From Phycisphaerae bacterium (GTDB lineage Bacteria; Planctomycetota; Phycisphaerae; UBA1845; Fen-1342): a stretch of 64,000 nucleotides of DNA. The DNA is taken from NCBI GenBank assembly GCA_030428945.1, contig JAUIEC010000005.1, positions 248,001 through 312,000 of the forward strand, given 5' to 3'. The translations under genes and the position numbers were made by a program. The notes below the pieces were generated by a model that saw only the letters and a list, made by a program, of their open reading frames with translations, did no database searches and had not been told where the DNA came from. The number at the start of each line of letters is the position of its first letter. Positions within the stretch are counted from its first letter, which is position 1. This document shows, piece after piece, positions 54,554-61,952 of the stretch.

Positions 54554-55351
54554 TCACTCGTCAAGCGGCGGCAGTTTCAGGCGGGTGTCGAGCGATGCGG
54601 TCTGCAGCCGCGGGTCGGTCATCCGCTGGTCGAAGACGAAGTCCTCGTTCGGGCGAATCTGCCAGGTGAGCCCGTGCTTCTCGGCCAGCGCCGCGACGAT
54701 TTCGTCGTAGGTCCAACCGCGATTGCCATCCACGTGATAGACGCCGCCGGGATGCTCCGGGACCGCGATCAGCGCCGCGGCCGTGTCGGGCAGGAAGGAC
54801 GTGGCCGGCAGCCACGCCCGGCTGGCGTCGATTCGTCCGTGCTGATCGTGCTGGCGAATCAGGTGGTCCATCATGTTGTTCGAGCCCGGCCCTTCCCCGA
54901 TCTGCCAGCCGAGTCGGACGATGCGGGCATCCGGATCCGCCTTGCGGACCGCGAGTTCGGCCCGTCGCTTGTCGAAGCCGTAGCCGTCCTGGGCGTCGGT
55001 CGTGCTGCTCGGCGTGAACGGTCCGAGGGCGTCGTCGCTGAAGACCATCACCGTGCTGGTGAACACCAGCGTGATCCCGCGCTCGTGACACAGACCCGCC
55101 AGTTGCCCCGGCCAGGTCACGTTGACCACCTCGCCCTCGTTCGGAATCCCGACCGAGCGCGACGCGATCGCCAGGTGATACAGCACCTGCGGGCGGACCT
55201 CGTCGAGCAGGTCGGCCGCGGCCTCGGCATCGCCGGGCAGCGCCCGCGTGCGATCCCAGGCGGTCACGTCGACGCCAGCGGCCCGCAGCGCCGCGCTCAG
55301 GGCGGTGCCGACCGTCCCGCCGGCGCCGGTGATCAGGGTGCTCTTTACCAT
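54554..55351 (-). CDS. NAD(P)-dependent epimerase/reductase (RmlD-like SDR)
   Basis: This 265-residue extended SDR has the nucleotide motif LITGAGGTVGTALSAAL, VLYHLAIASRS, VFTSTVMVFS and the catalytic Tyr-x3-Lys in DGYGFDKRRAEL. Length and order are closest to dTDP-4-dehydrorhamnose reductase-type proteins, but the substrate is not fixed. It overlaps cysS by 7 nt and has GGAAGGGA upstream. Confidence 0.85.
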   Translation of the reverse strand: MVKSTLITGAGGTVGTALSAALRAAGVDVTAWDRTRALPGDAEAAADLLDEVRPQVLYHLAIASRSVGIPNEGEVVNVTWPGQLAGLCHERGITLVFTSTVMVFSDDALGPFTPSSTTDAQDGYGFDKRRAELAVRKADPDARIVRLGWQIGEGPGSNNMMDHLIRQHDQHGRIDASRAWLPATSFLPDTAAALIAVPEHPGGVYHVDGNRGWTYDEIVAALAEKHGLTWQIRPNEDFVFDQRMTDPRLQTASLDTRLKLPPLDE

Positions 55352-56802
55352 GTGGTCCCTTCCGGTCCGTCGCGCAGTTCGATGCCCATCGCCGCCAGAC
55401 GGTCACGGATCTGGTCGGACATCGCGAAGTCCTTGTTCGCGCGGGCCGTCTGACGCAGTTCGACCAGCAGGCCGATCAGGTCGTCGTCGCGTCCGCCGCC
55501 TTCCGCCGCGGTCTCTTCCCAGCGCAGCCCGAGCACGTCGCCGGTCAGGTGCTGCATCAACGCGCTGGCCGCCTTCGCCGACCCGCCGGGCAGGCCTCCC
55601 TCCAGCCAGCCGCGGCCTGCCTTGGCCAGGTCGAACAGCACCGCGATCGCGGCGGCCGTGTTGAAGTCCTCGTTCATCGCGTCCCGGAAGCGGGCCTCGA
55701 ACCCCGCCAGTTGCCCGGCAAGCTCGTCGCAGGTCTCGTCCCCGGAGGCCGCGGCGGCCGCATCGCGGAGGGCCCAGGCGGCGTCCCGGAGTTTGTGCGT
55801 GCCGCTCTCGGCCGCCTGGAGCGCAGCGCTCGAGAAATCCAGGGGCTGGCGGTAGTGACTGGTCAGGATGAAGTGCCTGACCACGGCCGGCTCGTAGGTC
55901 TTCTCGAGATGCTCGGTCCCCTCGTACAGGACCTGCTTGAGCGAGATTGCGTTGCCGAGGCTCTTGCCCATCTTCTGCCCGTTCAGGGTGCACATGTTGT
56001 TGTGCATCCAGTAGCGGACGAAGGGCTGACCGGTCGCGGCTTCGGCCTGGGCGATCTCGCACTCGTGGTGCGGGAACTTGTTCTCCATGCCGCCGCCGTG
56101 AATGTCGATCGTCTGGCCGAGGTATTTCTGGCTCATCGCCGAGCACTCGATATGCCAGCCCGGATAGCCCGGCCCCCAGGGGCTCGGCCACTGCATCAGG
56201 TGCGACGGGTCGGCCGTCTTCCACAGGGCGAAGTCGGCCGGGTGCCGCTTTTCGCCGGTGACCGCGACCCGCGCACCGGCTTCCATCTCGGCCACGTTGC
56301 GGTGGCTGAGCCTGCCGTACGCAGGGAACGACGCGACGCTGAAGTAGACCGAACCGCCGGCCTCGTAGGCGTGGCCCTTTTCGACCAGCGCCGCGATCTG
56401 GGCGATCTGCTCGGGGATGTGCCCGGTCGCGCGCGGCATGATGTCCGGCCGCAGCACGTTCAGCGCGTCCATGTCGTCGAGGTAGCTCTTCAGGAAGGTC
56501 TCGACGACGGCCATCGGGTGCAGGCCGCGGCGGCGGGCCTCGGCGATGACCTTGTCCTCGCCGCTGTCGGCGTCATCGGTCAGGTGTCCGACGTCGGTGA
56601 TGTTCTGCACGTAGTTGACCTGGTAGTCCAGGGCCCGCAGCCAGCGGACGATCACGTCGAAGCTGACGTAGCTCTTGGCGTGGCCGAGGTGACTGTGCCC
56701 GTAGACGGTCGGGCCGCAGACATACATCGAGACCCGCGGCGGATCGAGCGGTTCGAACGGTTCACGTTTCCCCGTCAGGGTGTTGTAGACCAGCAGACTC
56801 AT
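55345..56802 (-). CDS. cysS: Cysteinyl-tRNA synthetase
   Basis: This 485-residue class I synthetase has MYVCGPTVYGHSHLGHAKSY (zinc Cys and HIGH motif as HLGH), WHIECSAMS and HHECEIAQAEA for the zinc site, and KMSKS as GQKMGKSLGN. The C-terminal helical and anticodon domains are complete. It has a well-placed promoter and a 24-nt leader. Confidence 0.97.
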   Translation of the reverse strand: MSLLVYNTLTGKREPFEPLDPPRVSMYVCGPTVYGHSHLGHAKSYVSFDVIVRWLRALDYQVNYVQNITDVGHLTDDADSGEDKVIAEARRRGLHPMAVVETFLKSYLDDMDALNVLRPDIMPRATGHIPEQIAQIAALVEKGHAYEAGGSVYFSVASFPAYGRLSHRNVAEMEAGARVAVTGEKRHPADFALWKTADPSHLMQWPSPWGPGYPGWHIECSAMSQKYLGQTIDIHGGGMENKFPHHECEIAQAEAATGQPFVRYWMHNNMCTLNGQKMGKSLGNAISLKQVLYEGTEHLEKTYEPAVVRHFILTSHYRQPLDFSSAALQAAESGTHKLRDAAWALRDAAAAASGDETCDELAGQLAGFEARFRDAMNEDFNTAAAIAVLFDLAKAGRGWLEGGLPGGSAKAASALMQHLTGDVLGLRWEETAAEGGGRDDDLIGLLVELRQTARANKDFAMSDQIRDRLAAMGIELRDGPEGTTW

Positions 56803-56832
56803 GCAGCACTCTCAGTTGGTTCCGTTTCGCGG

Positions 56833-56861
56833 ATCATAGCATCGCGTTGCGCCCGTGAAAA
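56833..56861 (-). promoter_or_regulatory. Promoter of cysS
   Basis: On the minus strand TTTTCA (56856-56861), 17 bp, TATGAT (56833-56838). The predicted start lies ~24 nt before the cysS ATG. The -35 overlaps the first octamer of the adjoining repeat arm. Confidence 0.65.
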
Positions 56862-56943
56862 AGTGACGGCCGTGAAAGAGTGCACGTGGGAGCAGCCGCT
56901 GTGTTGTCCCCTTGTTCGCTTCGCTGACCGTGCCCCGCTTCAC
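56855..56943. repeat. Octamer-periodic inverted arms at the dprA stop
   Basis: Left: GTGAAAAA, GTGACGGC, (C), GTGAAAGA, GTGCACGT, GGGAGCAG (56855-56895). Right: TTGTCCCC, TTGTTCGC, TTCGCTGA, CCGTGCCC, CGCTTCAC (56904-56943). Complement of the last unit is GTGAAGCG, which contains the dprA TGA. Confidence 0.7.
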
Positions 56944-58088
56944 TTCGAATGCCTGACCGCGCGGGCGTAGGCCGGGCCGGGGTGCCGGGTGATCCGGCCA
57001 CGCAGTTCGAGCGTGGTCAGGGCCGCGAGCACCTGTCCGAGCGGCAGGTCCAGCCGGGCGATCAGCAGTTCCTGGTCGACCGGCGTGGCCGGGATGGCCG
57101 CGAAGACCCGCCGCAGGTCATCCGGCAGGTCCCCCTCCGCGGGTCCCGCCGCCTCGACCGGATGCAGCGTGGTCGGTTCGGCCTGCAGCAGGCGCCCGAG
57201 GTCGCCGAGCGCGTCGAGGATGTCCGGCAGGCCGGCCACCAGCTTGGCCGACTGGTCCCGGATCAGCCCGTTCGGTCCGCGGGCCAGGGCCGCATCAACC
57301 TGTCCCGGCAGCGCGAAGACTTCTCGGTCGTACTCGCCCGCGAGGCGGGCGGTGATCAACGCCCCGCTGCGCTCGGCCGCTTCGATCACCAGCGTGCCGA
57401 GCGTCAGCCCGGCGATGATCCGGTTGCGGGCCGGGAAGTGCCCGGCGCGGGCCGGTGAGGTCAGTGGCAGTTCCGACAGCAGGGCCCCCTGCCCGGCCAC
57501 CTGCTCGGCGAGGGCGACGTTCTCGGGCGGGTAGATCTCGGCCAGTCCGTTTCCGAGCACGGCGAGCGTCCGTCCGCCGGCCGCCAGCGCGCCGTGGTGG
57601 GCGCAGGCATCGACTCCGCGGGCGAGTCCGCTGACGACGACGATGCCGGCCTCGCCGAGCAGTTCTCCGAAGCGGCGGGCCTGCTCGCGTCCGTAGACGC
57701 TGCCGCGGCGCGAACCGACGACCGCCACGGCGATCAGGTCCTCGCGCAGCAGCGTGCCGCGGACGTACAGCAGGATCGGCGGGTCGGGGATCTGCCGCAG
57801 GCCGGGCGGGAAACGCGGGTCGCCGCGGACGATGATGCCGGCTCCGAGCGCGAGGGCCCGATCGAGTTCCTCGTCCACACCGGCGGCATCCCGCGACCGG
57901 ACCAGCCGATCGGCCAGCGAGCGCGAGATACCCGGCACCTCCGCCAGGGCCGCCGCCGGCGCCCGCGCCGCGCGCACGGGATCACCGAAATGCTCGACGA
58001 TGCGCGTGAAGCGCGTCGCGCCGACGCCCTCGGTCAGGTTCCAACGAACGTGCGCGCGGACCATCTCCGCGGTCGCCAATTCCTGCAT
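56940..58088 (-). CDS. dprA: DNA-processing protein DprA
   Basis: This 382-residue protein loads RecA on incoming ssDNA during natural transformation. The N-terminal helical region (HFGDPVRAARAPAAALAEVP) leads to the Rossmann domain with VAVVGSRRGSVYGRE, VVSGLARGVDACAHHGALAA, AVLGNGLAEIYPPEN and FPARNRIIAGL. A winged-helix tail covers ~310-382. The ATG at 58088 has GGAGGGGG upstream. With a pilus operon elsewhere in the window it hints at competence, but no ComEA/ComEC gene is present here. Confidence 0.95.
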   Translation of the reverse strand: MQELATAEMVRAHVRWNLTEGVGATRFTRIVEHFGDPVRAARAPAAALAEVPGISRSLADRLVRSRDAAGVDEELDRALALGAGIIVRGDPRFPPGLRQIPDPPILLYVRGTLLREDLIAVAVVGSRRGSVYGREQARRFGELLGEAGIVVVSGLARGVDACAHHGALAAGGRTLAVLGNGLAEIYPPENVALAEQVAGQGALLSELPLTSPARAGHFPARNRIIAGLTLGTLVIEAAERSGALITARLAGEYDREVFALPGQVDAALARGPNGLIRDQSAKLVAGLPDILDALGDLGRLLQAEPTTLHPVEAAGPAEGDLPDDLRRVFAAIPATPVDQELLIARLDLPLGQVLAALTTLELRGRITRHPGPAYARAVRHSK

Positions 58089-58120
58089 GCCATGATTCCC
58101 CCTCCGCCGGTGTGCGCCCC

Positions 58121-58194
58121 GAAGAAGCAGACGCGTGAGAAGCCGGGAGCGTGAACACTGGGTCGCCCCGCTGTTCTTCGCTCTTTCGCCTTCA
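58121..58194. repeat. Octamer-periodic arms at a stop codon
   Basis: Left: GAAGAAGC, then GTGAGAAG, CCGGGAGC, GTGAACAC (58135-58158). The right arm read on the minus strand starts exactly at the next gene's stop: TGAAGGCG, AAAGAGCG, AAGAACAG, CGGGGCGA (58194 down to 58163). Confidence 0.65.
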
Positions 58195-59169
58195 GGCCTG
58201 CTCCTTCTGCTGTCGCAGTCGTTCGTAGGTTTCCGCCTCGATCTGGCGGGCGGCCTCGAGGGCTTCGCACAGCCTGGCCGGGCCGTGCGTTTCGAGCACA
58301 TCGAGGACGTATTCGTTGGATTCGTAGGGCGCGAGCGTCTCGGCCAGGCGATCGCAACTGGCTGCCCAGGTCGCGGCCCGAGGGACGAGATCGCCGCGCA
58401 GTCCGCCGGCGACGGTCCGCAGCCAGGTGGCGAAGTTCCGACGGGCGGCGGTCAGGGCCCGGACGGCCTGCGGGTGATGCTGATGCAGGCTGCGGCGTCC
58501 GCTGACGCGCGGGTCGCGGAGTTCATCCTGCCAGGCGTCGTAGACGAACTGCCCGGTGATCAGGTCGCTGCGTCGGATCCAGGTTCCGTTCCATTGCGCC
58601 AGTGACGTCTGCAGGACCTCTTCAAAGACCCGGTCGAGACCCGGCGCGGTGCGCGGGGCCTCCCAGCCTTCGACGATGTAGACCTGGTGCCCCGGCCCGG
58701 TCAGCGGCATCGTCCGCCCGTCGTGCATCAGGGTCTGGCCGAGCAGCATTTCGTTCTGCCGCTCGACGACGACGCCCCAGAGATGATCGCGCGGGGCCGG
58801 CCAGCCGCGCCAGACCAGCACGGGCTGCTCATGCGCCAGGGCCTTGTCGATCAGCGGCAGGTAGCTGTCCTGGAAGTGCTGGTGGTATTCGGTCGAGTGG
58901 CTGAGCCCCGACGAGGCCTCGGGCGGGTGCAGGTCGCGGATCCGGAGGCCAAGCTGTTCGCCGACATGCCGCAGGGCGATATCGCGTCCGAAGGTCGGCC
59001 AGTAGCCGAGCGGCTCGCCCCGGGCGGCGACGATCAGTCCGCCGAGCCCGAGCCGGGCGACGAGTTCTTCATAGGAATGGCGGCAGCCGAAGTGCGTGAG
59101 GATGGCGCGCAGGCAGACCGGCAGCGATTCGAGTTGCCCGGAACCTTCGACCCACGGCAGCGGCTGCAT
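58192..59169 (-). CDS. Papain-fold (C39/BtrH-like) protein of unknown function
   Basis: The N-terminal ~180 of 325 residues look like a C39-type cysteine-protease fold: SLPVCLRAILTHFGCRHSYE places Cys19 at the head of a helix, and RDHLWGVVVERQNEMLLGQT supplies a His before a beta strand. This is the layout of C39 peptidases and of BtrH-like acyltransferases. The C-terminal ~140 residues are helical (WLRTVAGGLRGDLVPRAATW). No signal peptide is present. Hydrolase or acyltransferase activity is possible; the substrate is unknown. It is downstream of no recognised partner. Confidence 0.6.
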   Translation of the reverse strand: MQPLPWVEGSGQLESLPVCLRAILTHFGCRHSYEELVARLGLGGLIVAARGEPLGYWPTFGRDIALRHVGEQLGLRIRDLHPPEASSGLSHSTEYHQHFQDSYLPLIDKALAHEQPVLVWRGWPAPRDHLWGVVVERQNEMLLGQTLMHDGRTMPLTGPGHQVYIVEGWEAPRTAPGLDRVFEEVLQTSLAQWNGTWIRRSDLITGQFVYDAWQDELRDPRVSGRRSLHQHHPQAVRALTAARRNFATWLRTVAGGLRGDLVPRAATWAASCDRLAETLAPYESNEYVLDVLETHGPARLCEALEAARQIEAETYERLRQQKEQA

Positions 59170-59225
59170 ACGACATCCCCACCAGTGTGCCCACCACCGG
59201 AAAACCGAGAAAGACTAACACGGGA

Positions 59226-59310
59226 GGGAGCGAGGGAGCAAGAGTCAGGGGAGCGAGGGAGCGAGGGAGCGAGGGAGCGAGGGAGCAAGGGAGCCAGGGA
59301 GCGAGGGAGG
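59226..59310. repeat. GGGAGCGA octamer array, left side of repeat nest
   Basis: In-phase octamers GGGAGCGA and GGGAGCAA, an interruption, then from 59249: GGGAGCGA (x4), GGGAGCAA, GGGAGCCA, GGGAGCGA. Same units as at 52047. Confidence 0.92.
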
Positions 59311-59315
59311 TGCAG

Positions 59316-59383
59316 GGTGCGTCATCGACGCGGCCGCCCGCGGCTTCGCCGGCCGGGGGCCCTGCGGGCGTCGATGCCGCACC
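59316..59383 (+). repeat. 68-bp inverted-arm element, copy 2
   Basis: Arms GGTGCGTCATCGACGC (59316-59331) and GCGTCGATGCCGCACC (59368-59383) match copy 1 at 26253-26320 base for base in the opposite orientation. The 36-bp middle is different and here GC-rich. Confidence 0.85.
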
Positions 59384-59513
59384 GCTCGGCGACGATGCCC
59401 GATGCGGCTGGCCGGCCGGAATGTGACGTTGGCGATCCGTGGCATGTGAGCCGCCAAGGCGAATCCGGACCGTCTCGCACCCAGCCTGAACCAGGGAACC
59501 AGGTAGCGCACGG

Positions 59514-59873
59514 TATTGTGTGGCACAGGCGTCCCGCCTGTGATGGGATTTCGAGGTCTCGCGTCTCGTTTCCGACTGGCTATAACAGTGAACATACCGG
59601 ATTTCGTGACCCAGCCGATCACAGGCGGGACGCCTGTGCCACAATGCTCCGGTTCCTCGATCACAGGCGGGACGCCTGTGCCACAATGCTCCGGTTCCTC
59701 GATCACAGGCGGGACACCTGTGCCACAAGTGCTCCGGTTCCTCGATCACAGGCGGGACGCCGGTGCCACAAATGCTTCGGTTCCTTGATCACAGGCGGGA
59801 CACCTGTGCCACTAATGCTCCGGGTTCCTGGATCACAGGCGGGACGCCTGTGCCACAATGCTCCTGGTTCCTC
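59514..59873. repeat. Six direct 42-44 bp repeats plus one inverted copy
   Basis: Units start with GATCACAGGCGGGACGCCTG at 59617, 59659, 59701, 59744, 59787 and 59831, and run straight into each other with no spacers. An inverted partial copy lies at 59516-59545. Each unit contains the dyad CACAGGCG-GGA-CGCCTGTG (or CACCTGTG). The third, fourth and fifth units carry point changes. Confidence 0.95.
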
Positions 59874-59934
59874 GCTCCCTCGCTCCCTCGCTCCCTCCTC
59901 CCTGTTCCCTGTTCCCTGTTCCCTGCCCCCCTGG
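59871..59934. repeat. TCGCTCCC octamers and TGTTCCC heptamers, right side of repeat nest
   Basis: Octamers complementary to the left array (CTCGCTCC phase) are followed by three TGTTCCC heptamers at 59903-59923. These are the complement of the GGGAACA heptamers at 47078. Confidence 0.9.
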
Positions 59935-60019
59935 CACACCCCTTGCATCTCTACCGGCGTGCAAGCGCGCTCCGGCGGAGTCCTGAGGGCGTAAACGGAA
60001 ACGAAAACAGGAGGTTACG

Positions 60020-60268
60020 ATGCGTCAGGCAACCCGCTACTCCCGCTCGCCGAACCGCAACCGGCATTCGCTGCGCATTGGATGCGCGATTCTCGCGCTG
60101 CATCTCGGCATCGCTACCGGCTGTGAAGAGGAAGTCGCCGACCAGTTTCGCGACGCGGCCGCCACCAGCCTCGAGGCCGGCTTCAAGCAGATCTTCGACG
60201 GGCTGATCGAAGGCGCCTTCGCCGCCTTCGTCGTCGGCACCCAGGACGAGGCCGCGGCCGACGGCTGA
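60020..60268 (+). CDS. Small lipoprotein, similar in plan to the one at 25752
   Basis: This 82-residue peptide has a basic N-terminus (MRQATRYSRSPNRNRHSLR), then hydrophobic IGCAILALHLGIATGC with a lipobox-like Cys. The mature part is ~47 residues: an acidic cap followed by an amphipathic helix (SLEAGFKQIFDGLIEGAFAA). AGGAGG precedes the ATG. Like the 25752 protein it has Cys, two or three acidic or polar residues, Val-x-Asp, then a Phe-rich helix. Function unknown. Confidence 0.75.
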   Translation: MRQATRYSRSPNRNRHSLRIGCAILALHLGIATGCEEEVADQFRDAAATSLEAGFKQIFDGLIEGAFAAFVVGTQDEAAADG

Positions 60269-60290
60269 CCGGCACCACCAGGCAGCAAGC

Positions 60291-60327
60291 CAGGTGAGCA
60301 CGGGCCACCGCGGGCCTCGCTCACCTG
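60291..60327. terminator. Hairpin between convergent genes
   Basis: CAGGTGAGC (60291-60299) pairs with GCTCACCTG (60319-60327) across a 19-nt GC-rich loop. No T-run. The arms are of the GTGAGC octamer type. Confidence 0.5.
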
Positions 60328-60354
60328 CGCGCCTGCCCTGCCCCGCGGATCCGC

Positions 60355-61857
60355 TCATTCACCCGCCTGGTAGGCCGCGAACGCCGCGGCCACCTCGCGG
60401 GCGATCTGCTGCTGCACGGTCGGCGGCAGGCCGTGATCGGCGCCGGGGATCATCACGACGCTGGCATCGCTGCCGAGGCGCTCGAGCGTGTCGCGCAGCC
60501 GCAGCACAGCCCGTTCCAGCCAGAACGTGTCGGCGTCGCCACAGATGATGTGCAGCTTGCCCTTCAGCTTCGGTCCCAGCAGCGACCAGTTCCGCTCCAG
60601 CACGAGCGCGATGTCGTAGGCCTCCCACGCCCGGGCAACCTGCGGATCGACCGCTCCCGTCTTCCGATCCCACAGCTTCTTCGGCTGCCCGTCCGCGCCG
60701 CGCGGGCTGAAGACCGCCTCGAAACTCTGCAACTGCCCGCCCCGCCCGAGCGTGTCCTCCATGTGACTCATCGCCCGCGTGAAGATCTGTCCGCGGGCCG
60801 ACGGCCGCGAGACCGCGATCGGCGCGCCGTCCTGCTCGTACATGTTCGCGCCGTCGGCGTAGATGTCGACCAGTTGGAACGCGTGGAAGTCGACCGGATC
60901 GGGCGAGGTCGACCAGGTTCCGCCGAACACGTCCGGATACGCGACCTGCAGCCAGAGGCTGCTCCAGCCGCCCGACGAGTGCCCGGTCAGGTACCGCGCG
61001 CCGGTCTCGGGAATCAGCCGGAAGGTCTTCTCCAGGTGCGGAATCAGCTCGGTGGTCAGGGCCGCCCCCCACGGACCGTTGTTGGCCGAGTCGGCAAAGA
61101 CGTGATGCCCCAGCGGACACTCCGGGTCGAGGAAGACATGCACCAGGTCCAGGCCCGCGGCCCCGTACTCGTTCCGGCCGAGCATCCAGCGGGCCATCCG
61201 CAGGTTGCCGCCGAAGCCGGGAATCTCGTACATCGTCGGGTAGCGCCGCCCGGCCTCCTCGTGGTAGCCTTCCGGCAGCCCGACGGCCGCCTGCAGGTAG
61301 ACGTCACGCTTGTGAAAACTGCTGAGCAGCGTGCTCTTCAGGCGGACGTACCGGACCCGTTCGGTGTCGTTGAACTCGGGCTCGCGGACCGTCTTGGCGA
61401 TCTCCAGCTTCACCCTGCCGGGGTTCTCCGGATCATGTTCGATGAAGACGGTCTGGCTGTGGGCGTTGCCCGGTCCGGTCGTCACCGAGCGGTCCCAGTC
61501 GTTGACGCTCAGCACCGCCTGGAAGCCGCGCCGCCCGGCCGGCAGATCGACCAGCGGCATCGGATGCCCGGCCGCCTGCCCGGGGTCGAGCGTGAAGGTC
61601 TGCCCGTTCTCGACGCCGCGGACGTCCCAGGCGAAGAACGGCGGCGGATTGAACCAGCCGGGTCCGTGCATCGGGTCGCGGCCGGCGCGGGTGGTGGTCA
61701 GCACGTAGAGTTTGCCGCTGAAGGGAGCTTTCAGAACTTCTGGCGCGACCTGAATCTCGATCGTGGGCGGATCGGCAAAGGCCGCGAATGCCGGTAGGAT
61801 GGCCAGACTGGCGATGGCCAGCAGTCGTTGAGTGAAGCGTCTTTCGCCGGTCCGCAT
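60355..61857 (-). CDS. Secreted alpha/beta-hydrolase esterase
   Basis: This 500-residue protein has a signal peptide (AIASLAILPAFAAFA). The catalytic domain resembles EsD/antigen-85-like esterases: nucleophile Ser in YLTGHSSGGWSSLWL (~293), Asp in HIICGDADTFWLE and His in MIPGADHGLPP. An N-terminal beta-sandwich-like region (~30-160) precedes it. It likely hydrolyses esters in the periplasm or outside the cell; the substrate is unknown. The start has AGGAGGG. Confidence 0.87.
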   Translation of the reverse strand: MRTGERRFTQRLLAIASLAILPAFAAFADPPTIEIQVAPEVLKAPFSGKLYVLTTTRAGRDPMHGPGWFNPPPFFAWDVRGVENGQTFTLDPGQAAGHPMPLVDLPAGRRGFQAVLSVNDWDRSVTTGPGNAHSQTVFIEHDPENPGRVKLEIAKTVREPEFNDTERVRYVRLKSTLLSSFHKRDVYLQAAVGLPEGYHEEAGRRYPTMYEIPGFGGNLRMARWMLGRNEYGAAGLDLVHVFLDPECPLGHHVFADSANNGPWGAALTTELIPHLEKTFRLIPETGARYLTGHSSGGWSSLWLQVAYPDVFGGTWSTSPDPVDFHAFQLVDIYADGANMYEQDGAPIAVSRPSARGQIFTRAMSHMEDTLGRGGQLQSFEAVFSPRGADGQPKKLWDRKTGAVDPQVARAWEAYDIALVLERNWSLLGPKLKGKLHIICGDADTFWLERAVLRLRDTLERLGSDASVVMIPGADHGLPPTVQQQIAREVAAAFAAYQAGE

Positions 61858-61952
61858 GCCTGCCCTCCTGCGTGGCTGTGACCGGCAAAGGCTACCCGCC
61901 CGGATCGCCGCGGTGCAACCCCGGGCCCACTGCCGTCAAGGAGTGATGACCG

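Larger units (their letters stand above)
59170..60019. other. 850-bp non-coding repeat nest
   Basis: No credible gene is found here. In order it holds a GGGAGCGA octamer array, the second 68-bp inverted-arm element, one inverted and six direct 42-44 bp units, and a TCGCTCCC/TGTTCCC array complementary to the first. It lies between divergent genes, so promoters for both should be inside or beside it. Continuous translations across it are repetitive peptides and are not treated as genes. Confidence 0.85.

Noticed and set aside
56940..58088. A complete natural-competence locus around dprA
   Set aside because: Only dprA and the distant pilus operon are present; no ComEA, ComEC or ComF-like gene was seen, and dprA is widespread in non-competent bacteria.
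59514..59873. Possible CRISPR array
   Set aside because: Units are contiguous with no unique spacers, they drift in length, and no cas genes are in the window.
59245..59994. Open frames on both strands encoding repeated peptides such as ITGGTPVP and HRRDACAT
   Set aside because: They are translations of the 42-44 bp repeat units in several frames, have no ribosome site and no non-repetitive domain.
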